A DNA stretch of 64,000 bases from Sandaracinobacter neustonicus (GCF_006385875.1 NZ_VFSU01000019.1:62001-126000); one strand, 5' to 3'. Shown: positions 43,226 to 52,086, numbered from the stretch's first letter. The notes: generated by a model from the sequence alone, not told the origin. A program made the numbers and translations.

Positions 43226-45612
43226 TCAGAAGCGATATCCGGCAGACAGGATGAACTGCCGCGGCGGAATGAACGTCTCCATCACCTGCGCGCTGCCATA
43301 GGGATCAGAGAAGCGCGAGTTCACGCCATCCACGTTGAACAGGTTGGTGATCCGCGCCGTGATATCGAACCCGGTGTTTTCGGGCTGATACTTCAGCATC
43401 AGGTTCACCTGCGTATAATCCGGCGTGGTATCCACGGCAGAGTCGTTGAACAGGCGATACTGATATTCGCCGCGATAGATCAGCTGTGCCCGCGCCGTCA
43501 TGGTGCCGGGGCCCACTTCGCCGGTGTAGGTGGCGGCGATGTTGCCCTGCCAGCGCGGCAGTTTCGGCACCCGGTTGCCGTTGATGTTTTCCCGTGCGGA
43601 ATCGCGGGCCACCGTCGCTGGATAGAAGTTCACCCAGTAGAGCCAGCCGGGGAAGCCCGCGGCAACCTGCGCCGCCATCGCTGCAGCGGAATCCAGCGCG
43701 TAATAATCCTTGGTGAACTTCCCTTCCAGCCACGACAGCGACGCGTCGATACGGAAGCTGGGCGTCACCATCCACGAACCTTCGGCCTCAAGCCCATAGA
43801 TCCGCGCGGCAGGCGCATTGGCAACACCTTCGCCGAACAGCACAGGGTCTTCCTCAAGGAACTGCATATTCTTGTAATTGTAGAGGAAGGCGCTGAGGTT
43901 CAGCTGGGCCTTGTTGTCGGCGAAGCGGTTCTTGCTGCCGATTTGAAGGAATCCACCGTCTCCTGCTTGTAGGTCGGCTTGATCGCGTCCTGCCAGCCCA
44001 GATACTCATAGGCGCCGGAGCTGGTGTTGATGCCGCCGGGCTTGAAGCCGCGCGTGTAGCTTGCATACACCAGATTGGCGGGCGTGATCCGGTAATCCAG
44101 CGCCACCTTGCCCGTCACCGCGTTGCCGGAAAAGGGCTCCCGCACCTCGGGTTGCAGGAAATTGCCGGAAGTATGGCCGCTGTTGCCGCCCGACATGCTG
44201 TCGGAATCGCCGGACGCCTGGTCGTCATTGTAACGGATGCCCGCTGTCAGGCTCAGCTGCTCGGTGAAATTATAAGTTCCTTGCGCGAACACGGCCCAGG
44301 CCTTGCGCGTGATCGACGAAAGCTCGGCATAGGTCAGGTTGGAAACCAGTGGACTGACGGCCGGCGTGTCCTGCGGCAGCGCCGGGCGCAGGATATTTCC
44401 GTCGGCAGAGCGGAACTCGTTGATATACTGGCTGTTCTTGGAGTGGAGATACACCCCGCCCACAACCCAGCTAAACGGCCCGCTGCCATTGGAGGACACG
44501 TTCAGCTCCTGCGTCCAGGATTCGGTGTCGCTCTGCCACAACGCCACATGGTCATGGGTATAACCCGAATAGGTCAGCGGGCTGTAACTCAGGTTCCAGA
44601 ACAGCACGCTGTCCAGCCCGTCCGCGTCCCACTGCTGCTCGCTGTGCAGCTTCTGATAGCTGGTGATGGATTTGAAGGTGGCAAAATCCGCCTCATACTT
44701 GATCACGCCGGTGTACAGCTGCGTGCGCACATAGGCGCGGCCGGTGTAATCCTGCGTCAGGCGGCGCGGATCGGGATCCGGGTCCAGAATATTCTTCTGC
44801 GCCGGGCCGTTGGTGTCGCTGCGGAACTGGATGGTGTTCAGCGTAATGGAGAAATTGTCCTTCGGCTGCCATTTCGCCGCGATCCGGCCGCCGAACTCGT
44901 CCGCATCATCCAGCGGATACAGGTCGTAACCCGGCACCTTGGTGGCGTTGGCATAGCCGTCATGCTTCAGGAAATCGAAGGCGCCGCGAATGGCGAAGGT
45001 TTCGCCGATCGGCACGTTCACCGCGGCCTTGGCTTCGCGATACTTATAATTGCCGAACCCGGCGTTCAGATAACCCGTCAGGTCGGTTAGGGATGGCTCG
45101 ACAGACACCACGTTGATGGTGCCCCCGGTGGAACCCTGCCCGAACAGCGTGCCCTGCGGCCCGCGCAGCACTTCCACCTGCCCCACGTCGATGAAGGCCG
45201 CCTTGGCCGCGATCGAGTTGAAGATGTAGGCGCCGTCGATGTGATAGGAGACGCCCGGCTGGGTGTTGGTGTTTTCCGGCGTTTCCGAACCGATACCCCG
45301 GATCACCAGCATCAGCTCGCCGCCGCCGCTGCGGGCGACCAGCAGGCTGGGCACGGTGCCGTTCAGGCCGGTGATATCGGTGATGTTGGCCGCGCGCAGC
45401 GTCTCCGCCGTCATCACGCTGACAGAGAGCGGCGCATTCTGCAGGCCAATGTCGCGCTTTTCGGCGGTGACGATGATCTCATCGAGACCGCCGCTGTCTG
45501 TTGCCACATTGTCGTCCGCAGCGGCGGCAACGCCGTGCATCAGGGCAAAGGCAGCCGAGCAGATCGAGAAGCTGGTGGCGACAGTGTGAAGAAACTTGCT
45601 TTTGTTAGACAT
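43226..45612 (-). pseudogene. TonB-dependent receptor disrupted by a one-base deletion
   Basis: An outer-membrane TonB-dependent receptor (about 795 residues if intact). The signal peptide is MSNKSKFLHT...HGVAAAA. The plug begins DEIIVTAEKRD and includes the VEVLRGPQGTLFGQGSTGG motif. The barrel ends in the consensus aromatic residue (LSAGYRF). The 5' part reads openly to about 43900 and the 3' part in another frame to 43226. At 43944/43945 the text reads TTCAAATCGGC where the receptor needs TTCGAAATCGGC (FEIGSKNRFADNKAQL), so one G is missing. This is either a recent inactivating mutation or a sequence error; the site is not a homopolymer. GGGGGAA precedes the ATG. Confidence 0.85.
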
Positions 45613-45920
45613 GGATTCCCCCGATAACTGGGTTGCGGGAACCTCCCGATGGCGCGGCATTTTTGTCTGTTCCGCTTGCCCTGAAGTCTGTTCAGCAGCT
45701 GCCCAAGGGTCTTGTGCGAGTGCGAATAAGAAGTTGACGGAAACGCGTGTGCAGCAAAGTCCGCAGCCACGCCAGCCGTCGCAAGCATTGCCGCAACGCA
45801 ATAAAAAACGGAGGTGCAGCGCAGGCGCGACGTTCCGCGCATGGCGCTTGGCCGATCAATGGTTTACAGGCAGGCGGCCCTTCGCCATCTTGCGTATCCG
45901 TATCCGGGGGAAGCTCAATC
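45613..45920. other. divergent intergenic region, TonB receptor / FNR-type regulator
   Basis: The 308-base spacer lies between two outward-facing genes and should carry both promoters. Forward readings that extend the regulator upstream are low in similarity to any FNR protein and were not used. No clear FNR box was found here. A CGGGGGAAG ribosome binding site precedes the GTG at 45921. Confidence 0.5.
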
Positions 45921-46670
45921 GTGCCCGAACTCTCATCCTCATCCCCCGCGTCAAGGGATCAGCGCGCATCCGCCACGCATCATTGCGATGCCTGCGTCGT
46001 GCGCAACCGCGCCATCTGCGCCGCGCTGGAACCGGAAGACAGGCACGCGCTGGGCCGCGAAGGCCGCATCCAGACCGTCCCGCGCGGCCGCACTTTGGTG
46101 TGGGAAGGCGAAGACGCCATGCTCGTCGCCAATGTGATCGAAGGCGTGCTGAAACTTTCCACTTCCACCAGCGATGGCCGCGAACAGATCGTCGGCGTGG
46201 TCTACCCTTCGGATTTCATCGGCCGCCCGTTCGGCGAACGCAGCCAGCACAGCGTCACCGCGCTGGTGGACAGCCGCGTCTGCCTGTTACCGCGCGCCGC
46301 CTTCGATCGCTTCGCCCACGAACATCCGGAACTGGAACATCGGCTGCTGAACCGCGCGCTGGACGAACTGGATCGTGCCCGGCGCTGGATGCTGCTGCTG
46401 GGCCGCAAATCCGCAACCGAACGGGTGGCGAGCTTCCTGCTGGAACTGTCGCACCGGCTCGCCGAATCGGGCTGCGCGGGCGATGTCGCGCTGGACAGCT
46501 TCGAACTGCCGCTGGATCGCCAGCAGATCGCGGATGTGCTGGGCCTCACCATCGAAACCGTCAGCCGCCAGATGTCGTCGCTGCGCGCGGCGGGCGTCAT
46601 CGAACTGCCCGGCCGCCGCTCGCTGCACATCCTCGATCGCGCCCGCCTCACCGCGCTCGCCGGGGATTAA
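45921..46670 (+). CDS. FNR-type (Crp/Fnr) oxygen-responsive regulator
   Basis: A 249-residue Crp/Fnr-family regulator. N-terminal cysteines C22-x2-C25-x7-C33 (HHCDACVVRNRAIC) plus C121 (SRVCLLP) match the [4Fe-4S] ligand set of FNR/FnrN/Anr sensors. The cNMP-like beta-roll is followed by a dimer helix and a helix-turn-helix LPLDRQQIADVLGLTIETVSRQMSSL, whose E-x-x-S-R contacts recognise TTGAT-N4-ATCAA. It should activate genes when oxygen is low. The start is a GTG with GGGGGAAG upstream. Neighbouring ompW and hemN, with an FNR box between them, are likely targets. Confidence 0.9.
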   Translation: MPELSSSSPASRDQRASATHHCDACVVRNRAICAALEPEDRHALGREGRIQTVPRGRTLVWEGEDAMLVANVIEGVLKLSTSTSDGREQIVGVVYPSDFIGRPFGERSQHSVTALVDSRVCLLPRAAFDRFAHEHPELEHRLLNRALDELDRARRWMLLLGRKSATERVASFLLELSHRLAESGCAGDVALDSFELPLDRQQIADVLGLTIETVSRQMSSLRAAGVIELPGRRSLHILDRARLTALAGD

Positions 46671-46705
46671 GGCGGGCACCCGGCCAGAAGGCCGAATGCC
46701 CGCCT
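46670..46705. terminator. bidirectional hairpin between fnr-type gene and ompW
   Basis: An outer 9-base stem AGGCGGGCA / TGCCCGCCT encloses an inner GGCC-AGAA-GGCC stem. It lies exactly between the two convergent stops (46670 and 46712) and can terminate both. No long T-tract is present. Confidence 0.65.
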
Positions 46706-46711
46706 GCTCGC

Positions 46712-47371
46712 TTAGAACTTGGTGCCGATCCCGAAGCCGACAACGATCGGGTTGATATCGACCCGCACGCTCTGCCGGCCGATGGCGGCCGTCGTCAGCC
46801 GTGCGCGGCTGCTCATGTCGATGTATTTCACGTCGAAGTTCAGGAACAGCTTGTTGTTCAGCGGAATGTCCGCCCCGGCCTGAAGCGCCCAGCCAAAGCT
46901 GTTCGACATGCTCACATCGGTGTCGCCCACGGCCGCCTCAAGGCTGCCGGACGCGCGGGTGTTATAGAAAATGGTATAGTTCACGCCTGCGCCGACATAG
47001 GGGCGAATGCTGCCCTCAGGCATGAAATGATATTGCAGTGTCAGCGTGGGCGGCAGCACCCAGGTGTCCAGCAGCTTGCCCACCGATTTCAGCGTGCCGC
47101 TATCGCCGTAAGCCGAATGCTTGGTGGTCGCCAGAATCAGCTCCATCCCAAGGTTGTTCGTCATCATATAGGTGAAGTCGAGTTCCGGCGTGTAGGCCTT
47201 GCCCACATTCACGCCCTCGCCCGGGAAGGCCGGCAACACATCGCCCGAGCTATCCTGCGGGGCGACAACCAGAAACCGGCCGCGCACCAGAAAATCTCCG
47301 GCTTCGGCGAACGCCGGGGCGCTTCCCGCCAACATGGCGGCACCCAGCGCGACGGTTGCAATGGCTCGCAT
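46712..47371 (-). CDS. ompW: OmpW-family outer-membrane protein
   Basis: A 219-residue small beta-barrel. The signal peptide is MRAIATVALGAAMLAGSAPAFA. The mature N-terminus reads GDFLVRGRFLVVAPQDSSG, followed by typical strands (LGMELILATTKH, LPPTLTLQYHFMPEGSIRPYVGAGVNYTIFY) and a terminal F (GFGIGTKF). OmpW forms a hydrophobic channel for small nonpolar molecules and in several bacteria is induced under oxygen limitation. AAGGAGAG precedes the ATG. It diverges from hemN and shares the spacer that holds an FNR box. Confidence 0.9.
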   Translation of the reverse strand: MRAIATVALGAAMLAGSAPAFAEAGDFLVRGRFLVVAPQDSSGDVLPAFPGEGVNVGKAYTPELDFTYMMTNNLGMELILATTKHSAYGDSGTLKSVGKLLDTWVLPPTLTLQYHFMPEGSIRPYVGAGVNYTIFYNTRASGSLEAAVGDTDVSMSNSFGWALQAGADIPLNNKLFLNFDVKYIDMSSRARLTTAAIGRQSVRVDINPIVVGFGIGTKF

Positions 47372-47521
47372 CTTAGTCTCTCCTTGTCATGCAGGCGCTG
47401 GCTGCGGCTTCGAAAGCTGTTCCGAAGCCCGCCGCCTTCTCCCTGAATGGAAGGCCGCCTGTGGTGGTCCGCTTGTGCGCCCGCGCTGCAGCCCCGTCCT
47501 TGACGAACCCCAAGAATCGGG

Positions 47522-47535
47522 TTGACCTCGATCAA
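47522..47535. promoter_or_regulatory. FNR box in the ompW/hemN spacer
   Basis: TTGACCTCGATCAA matches the FNR/FixK consensus TTGAT-N4-ATCAA at nine of ten defined bases. It lies 36 bases before the hemN ATG and about 150 bases from the ompW ATG. Since an FNR-type regulator is encoded 850 bases away, direct control of hemN is likely; control of ompW is possible. Confidence 0.75.
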
Positions 47536-47570
47536 CGCAAGCGAGCCGCCGCGCGTGCAATCGTCGCGGC

Positions 47571-48893
47571 ATGTGGCCCTTCCACCCAGAGCTTCTGGCC
47601 CGCGCGGTGCCGCGCTACACCAGCTATCCCACGGCGGCCGAATTCGGCGCATCGGTGGGCGGCGCGGATCAGTTGGCGGCGCTGCGCTCGCTGCCGCACG
47701 GCACCTTCGTCTCGCTCTATGTGCACATCCCCTTCTGCCGCGACATCTGCTGGTATTGCGGCTGCAACACCAACCGCGCCAACCGCACAGACAGGATCGT
47801 CGCCTATCTCGAAGCGGTGGAGGCAGAGATCAACTGGCTCGCCAGCCACCTATCGGGCCGGGTGTCGCTCAGCCGGATCAGCTTCGGCGGCGGCAGCCCC
47901 AACGCGCTCGATCCGCTCAGCTTCGTCCGCCTCGTCAGCCAGATCGTCACCGCCTTTCAGGCCTCCACTCCCGAGATCTCGGTCGAGCTGGACCCGCGCA
48001 CGCTGGACGCCGAATGGGCCGGCCTGCTCGGCAAGATCGGTGCCACCCGCGCCAGCCTCGGCGTGCAGACTCTGGACGCCGAAATTCAGGCCCGCATCGG
48101 ACGGGTGCAACCGCTGGAAATGATCCGCAGCTCCGTCGATCTGCTGCGCAAATCCGGCGTCACCTCGCTCAACTTCGACTTGATGTACGGCCTCCCCGGC
48201 CAGAGCGAAGCGATCCTGATGGACACGCTGGAGGGCGCGCTGCAACTGGCCCCGGATCGCATCGCCCTGTTCGGCTATGCACATGTGCCGCACCTGATTC
48301 CGCGCCAGCGCCGCATCGAAGCCAGTGAACTCCCCGGCCTCGAACAACGCTTCCAGCAGGCCGCGCTCGGCCATGAACGGCTGGTCTCAGCAGGGTTGCA
48401 ACCGATCGGCTTCGATCATTTCGCCCAACCCTCTGATCCAATCGCCGTCGCCGCCCGCGAAGGCCGCCTGCGCCGCAACTTTCAGGGCTTCACGGATGAT
48501 CAGGCCCCGGCGCTCCTCGGCATCGGTGCCACCGCTATCAGCGCCACGCCGGATCTCATCGTCCAGAACGAGAAAAACACCGGCCGCTACCGCATGCGCG
48601 TGCTGGGCGGCCAACCAGCCGCCGAACTCGGCGTCCGCCGCAGCGCAGACGATCAGGAACGCGGCCTCGTCATCGAAGACCTGCTCTGCGGCCGCTCCGC
48701 GGACCTCTCCGGCCTCCCCGAAGACGGCGACTGCGAATTGCGCCTGAAACCCTTCCTCGAAGCGGGCTTGTGCCAGCTCGAAAACGACCGCCTCACCATT
48801 TTGCCCGGCGGCCTCCCCTATTCCCGAGCCATCGCCGCCTGCTTCGACAGCTACCGCGCGCAGGGCGCAGGCCGCTTCTCCTCAGCAGTCTAA
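47571..48893 (+). CDS. hemN: oxygen-independent coproporphyrinogen III oxidase
   Basis: A 440-residue radical SAM enzyme that converts coproporphyrinogen III to protoporphyrinogen IX without oxygen in heme synthesis. The [4Fe-4S]-SAM motif is C56-x3-C60-x2-C63 (CRDICWYCGC), preceded by VSLYVHIPF. The glycine motif FGGGSPNAL, LGVQTLD and the HemN-specific PRYTSYPTA N-terminus are present. It is a cytosolic, anaerobic-type HemN (CRDxCWYCGC rather than HemW). The FNR box at 47522-47535 places it under low-oxygen control. Confidence 0.93.
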   Translation: MWPFHPELLARAVPRYTSYPTAAEFGASVGGADQLAALRSLPHGTFVSLYVHIPFCRDICWYCGCNTNRANRTDRIVAYLEAVEAEINWLASHLSGRVSLSRISFGGGSPNALDPLSFVRLVSQIVTAFQASTPEISVELDPRTLDAEWAGLLGKIGATRASLGVQTLDAEIQARIGRVQPLEMIRSSVDLLRKSGVTSLNFDLMYGLPGQSEAILMDTLEGALQLAPDRIALFGYAHVPHLIPRQRRIEASELPGLEQRFQQAALGHERLVSAGLQPIGFDHFAQPSDPIAVAAREGRLRRNFQGFTDDQAPALLGIGATAISATPDLIVQNEKNTGRYRMRVLGGQPAAELGVRRSADDQERGLVIEDLLCGRSADLSGLPEDGDCELRLKPFLEAGLCQLENDRLTILPGGLPYSRAIAACFDSYRAQGAGRFSSAV

Positions 48894-48903
48894 CCCCACA
48901 AAA

Positions 48904-48982
48904 CAGCCCCTCCCCTTTAGGGGAGGGGTTGGGGTGGGGGCCATCCGCCGGGCGCGAGGTTGGGGTTTAGACAGCAGCGCTT
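48904..48982 (+). repeat. R2 dispersed repeat, copy 2
   Basis: Contains AGCCCCTCCCC, the TTTA loop, GGGGAGGGGTTGGGGTGGGG, CATCCGC, GCGAGGTTGGGG and AGCGCTTT in the same order as copies 1 and 3. Confidence 0.75.
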
Positions 48983-49012
48983 TGGAGTGCACCCGCCCGT
49001 TCCTCCACACGT

Positions 49013-49094
49013 CGCCCCGGACTTGATCCGGGGCCCCGCTTTCACCTCCAACGTTGCCGAAGAACAGCTGGACCCCGGATCAAGTCCGGGGTGA
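49013..49094. repeat. R4 palindromic repeat, inverted pair
   Basis: Right-facing copy CCCCGGACTTGATCCGGGG at 49015-49033 and left-facing copy CCCCGGATCAAGTCCGGGG at 49073-49091, spaced like the pairs at 330-412 and 52117-52200. The left-facing copy continues into TGACGG. Confidence 0.8.
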
Positions 49095-49129
49095 CGGTGT
49101 GGGTGTGAGGAGGTTGGCGCATAGGCCCG

Positions 49130-49149
49130 CCCCCCCCCCCCCCCCCCCC
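49130..49149. repeat. 20-base poly-C tract
   Basis: An uninterrupted run of 20 C residues, 108 bases before the start of the DUF4010 membrane-protein gene. Homopolymers of this length are unstable by slipped-strand mispairing and are also frequent sites of assembly error. Confidence 0.85.
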
Positions 49150-49257
49150 GCTGGATGCCAACCTATCCCCCGCTCAGGCTGAGCCTGTCGAAGCCCCATG
49201 GAGCATGCCCACCCCCAACACATTCCCATTCCCACCCGCACCCCCTAATCTCGCCTT

Positions 49258-50505
49258 ATGCTTGATCTCGCCCAGCTCCGCCCGCTCGCCTTCGCGCTCG
49301 CGATCGGCTTGATCATCGGCCTGCAACGTGGCTGGCAGGCCCGTGCAGAACCAACGGGCCGCCGCGTCGCGGGCTTCCGCACCTTCGGGTTGCTGGGTCT
49401 GGCGGGCGGGCTGGCGGCGTTACTGCCATTGCCGTTCGGCACAGTGATTCTGGCGGCGGCGGCGGCGATGCTCATCGTCGGCTATGTGCGGGAAAGCAGC
49501 AGCACCGAATACAGCGCCACCACCGCCATCGCCGGCGTGCTCACGCTGGGGCTGGGCGCGTTTGCGGCGATGGGTCGGGAAACAGAGGCGATGGCGGCGG
49601 CGGCAGTGATGATGCTGCTATTGGCGCTGAAACACCGGCTGCACCATTTCCTGCGCGGCGTCTCCGCGACGGAGATCGAAGCCGCCAGCCGCTTCGCCAT
49701 CGTCGCGCTCGTGATCCTGCCGCTGATGCCGGACAAGGCCTATGGCCCGTTCGAGGCCTGGAATCCGCGCCAGCTGTGGACGGTGGTGGTGGTGGTGCTG
49801 GCGCTCAGCTTCGCAGGCTATGTCGCCACCCGCCGCCTCGGCCCGTCGAAGGGGCTGCTGATCACGGCGGCGGCGGGGGCGCTGGTGTCATCCACGGCGG
49901 TCACCGCCAGCTATGCCCGGCAATTGAAAGAGGATTCGCCCGCCGTCCCCGCCCTCATCGCCGGGATCGCACTGGCCTCGGCAATTTCCTACGGCCGCCT
50001 GCTGCTGCTGGCAGCGCTGCTCACCACGGCGGCCGCACCCACGCTCGCCATCGCCATCGTGCCTGCGGGCCTTGTCGCGGTGGCGGCGGCATGGATCGTC
50101 GCGCGCCGGGCGGAGCCGCAAGTGCATGAAGGCGAACTGGCGCTGGGCAACCCGCTGAACTTCGGCTCGGCGTTCGGCCTCGCGGGATTCGTCGCGCTGC
50201 TGTCCGCGCTGTCGCGCTGGGCGCTGGATCATTTCGGTGGCGCGGGGATCGGCATCGTGCTGCTGCTCACCGGGCTTGCCGATGTGGATGCGGCCGTGTT
50301 GACGCTTGCGGCGCTGCCACCGCAAAATCTCGCGCCGGATCGCGCGGGGCTGCTGCTCACGCTGCCTGTCATCGCCAATATGACGGTGAAGATCGGGCTG
50401 GTGCTGGTGAACGCCCCCAACCGCCGGGGCCTGAAAGCAGCCCTGCCGCTGCTGGCCACCACGCTGGCGACGGCGCTGGGTGCCGCCTTTCTGGCGCTGC
50501 GCTGA
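49258..50505 (+). CDS. MgtC/SapB-like DUF4010 membrane protein
   Basis: A 415-residue integral membrane protein of about 12 helices. The N-terminal unit has the MgtC-type motif GLIIGLQRGWQAR...GRRVAGFRTFGLLGLAGGLAA and VGYVRESSSTEYSATTAIAGVLTLGLGA. The C-terminal half is DUF4010 (SKGLLITAAAGALVSSTAVTASYARQ; GLADVDAAVLTLAALPP). Members are linked by context to magnesium or phosphate homeostasis, but no activity is proven. A 46-base gap separates it from mgtE on the same strand, supporting a magnesium-related role. Confidence 0.87.
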   Translation: MLDLAQLRPLAFALAIGLIIGLQRGWQARAEPTGRRVAGFRTFGLLGLAGGLAALLPLPFGTVILAAAAAMLIVGYVRESSSTEYSATTAIAGVLTLGLGAFAAMGRETEAMAAAAVMMLLLALKHRLHHFLRGVSATEIEAASRFAIVALVILPLMPDKAYGPFEAWNPRQLWTVVVVVLALSFAGYVATRRLGPSKGLLITAAAGALVSSTAVTASYARQLKEDSPAVPALIAGIALASAISYGRLLLLAALLTTAAAPTLAIAIVPAGLVAVAAAWIVARRAEPQVHEGELALGNPLNFGSAFGLAGFVALLSALSRWALDHFGGAGIGIVLLLTGLADVDAAVLTLAALPPQNLAPDRAGLLLTLPVIANMTVKIGLVLVNAPNRRGLKAALPLLATTLATALGAAFLALR

Positions 50506-50551
50506 AGCCGCTGTTGCAATCCGGCCTGCACAGGGCCAAGCCTCGCGCTGC

Positions 50552-51937
50552 ATGAGCGAAGCAGACGCCGATCCGAACGCCGCGATGGACGATAACCGGC
50601 TGCAACCGGCCTTTCTGCGCGCCATCGAATCGGCGCTGAACGCAGAGGATGAAGGCGAAGTCCGCGCGCTGGTGAAGCCGCTGCACCCGGCCGATATCGC
50701 GGACCTGTTCGAGCAGCTGGACGCCGATCACCGAACCGCGCTCACCACCGCGCTCGGCCGCGATCTGAACGCCGATGTGCTGGCGGAAATGAACGATTGG
50801 GTGCGCGACGAAGTGGTGGGCGAACTCGCCCCCGAACATGTCGCCGAAGCCGTGTCGGAAATGGACACGGACGACGCCGTCGCCCTGATCGAGGAACTGG
50901 AACCCGCCGAACAGGAAGCCGTTCTCGACGAGCTTTCGGCGGACGACCGCGTGGCAATCGAAACCGCGCTGTCTTACCCGGAGGAATCTGCCGGGCGGTT
51001 GATGCAGCGCGAACTGATCGCGGTGCCGGAACATTGGACGATCGCGCAGGTGCTGGATTTCCTGCAGACCGCCCGCGACGATGTCACCGATTTCTGGGAA
51101 ATCTTCGTGGTGTCGCCGGAACATAAGCCGCTCGGCACGATGCGGCTGTCATGGCTGCTCACGGCCCCGCGCTGGCTCGGCGTGTCAGACGTGATGCAGC
51201 GCCAGCAGACGCTGATTCCGGTCGATCTCGATCAGGAGGAAGTGGCGCTGCGCTTCCAGAAATACGCCCTGATTTCCGCTGCCGTGGTGGATCGCGACGG
51301 CCGGCTGGCCGGCGTGATCACGGCGGACGACATCGTCCACATCATCGCCGAGGAAGCGGGCGAAGATATCCTGAAACTGTCCGGCGCGGGCGACGGCGAC
51401 ATCTTCGAGCCCGTGGTCGACAGCTATAAGGCCCGCGTCCGCTGGCTGATCGCCAACCTGCTGACGGGTATCGTCTCGGCCAGCATCATCGCCAGCTTCG
51501 GCGCGACGATCGAGAAAATGGTCGTGCTCGCCGCCCTCTCCCCCATCGTCGCCTCCATCGGCGGCAACACCGGCAACCAGACGATGGCCGTCATCGTTCG
51601 CGCGCTGGCAACGGGGCAGATGACCAACGCCAACACCCGCCGCACGATCCTGCGCGAAGCCGCAGTTGCCTTCCTGAACGGCGTCACCATCGCCCTGCTG
51701 CTGGGCACGGGGGTGGCACTGCTGTTCTCCAACGCCCAACTGGGCGGCGTGATCGCGGCAGCCACGGTGTTCAACCTCATCATCGCGGGCCTCGCAGGCG
51801 TGATGGTCCCGCTCGGCCTCAAACGCCTCGGCGTAGACCCGGCAGTCGCCTCCTCGGTCTTCGTCACCATGATCACCGATTCCATGGGCTTCCTGCTGTT
51901 CCTGGGCTTCGCCACGGCCTCAGGTCTCGCCGCGTAG
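50552..51937 (+). CDS. mgtE: MgtE-family magnesium transporter
   Basis: A 461-residue magnesium channel. The cytosolic N domain (HPADIADLFEQLDADHRTALTTAL; EMDTDDAVALIEEL) is followed by two CBS domains (ESAGRLMQRELIAVPEHWTIAQVL; VSDVMQRQQTLIPVDLDQEEVA... GVITADDIV), then five membrane helices with the pore motif LSPIVASIGGNTGNQTMAVIVRALA. Magnesium binding to the N and CBS domains closes the pore. The ATG at 50552 was chosen because it gives the standard acidic N-terminus. Confidence 0.93.
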   Translation: MSEADADPNAAMDDNRLQPAFLRAIESALNAEDEGEVRALVKPLHPADIADLFEQLDADHRTALTTALGRDLNADVLAEMNDWVRDEVVGELAPEHVAEAVSEMDTDDAVALIEELEPAEQEAVLDELSADDRVAIETALSYPEESAGRLMQRELIAVPEHWTIAQVLDFLQTARDDVTDFWEIFVVSPEHKPLGTMRLSWLLTAPRWLGVSDVMQRQQTLIPVDLDQEEVALRFQKYALISAAVVDRDGRLAGVITADDIVHIIAEEAGEDILKLSGAGDGDIFEPVVDSYKARVRWLIANLLTGIVSASIIASFGATIEKMVVLAALSPIVASIGGNTGNQTMAVIVRALATGQMTNANTRRTILREAAVAFLNGVTIALLLGTGVALLFSNAQLGGVIAAATVFNLIIAGLAGVMVPLGLKRLGVDPAVASSVFVTMITDSMGFLLFLGFATASGLAA

Positions 51938-52003
51938 GCACCGCGTTCAGGCGGCGCGCGCCGCCGCACAAGTCGCAGGAGCACACAGATCAGCGCGCCC
52001 CTT

Positions 52004-52086
52004 TTAGCCCCTCCCCTGCAGGGGAGGGGTTGGGGTGGGGGCTAACCGCTTGGCGCGAGGTTGGGGGTTGTTGCCAGCGGCGCTTT
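52004..52086 (+). repeat. R2 dispersed repeat, copy 3
   Basis: Hairpin CCCCTCCCC-TGCA-GGGGAGGGG, then TTGGGGTGGGG, a TAACCGC variant, GGCGCGAGGTTGGGGG and GCGGCGCTTT. Confidence 0.75.

Larger units (their letters stand above)
48894..49257. repeat. intergenic repeat island 5 (R2, R4 pair, poly-C, R3)
   Basis: A gene-free 364-base stretch containing R2 copy 2 (48904-48982), an inverted R4 pair (49013-49094), a 20-base C homopolymer (49130-49149) and one R3 copy (49171-49197). The R2 hairpin CCCCTCCCC-TTTA-GGGGAGGGG starts 20 bases past the hemN stop and may terminate it. Confidence 0.75.

Noticed and set aside
45841-45875. FNR box upstream of the fnr-type gene
   Set aside because: GATCAA half-site is present near 45862 but the matching TTGAT half at the proper spacing is not.
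45596-47446. 600-codon plus-strand frame spanning the FNR-type and ompW genes
   Set aside because: Low-complexity and overlapping two well-supported genes in other frames.
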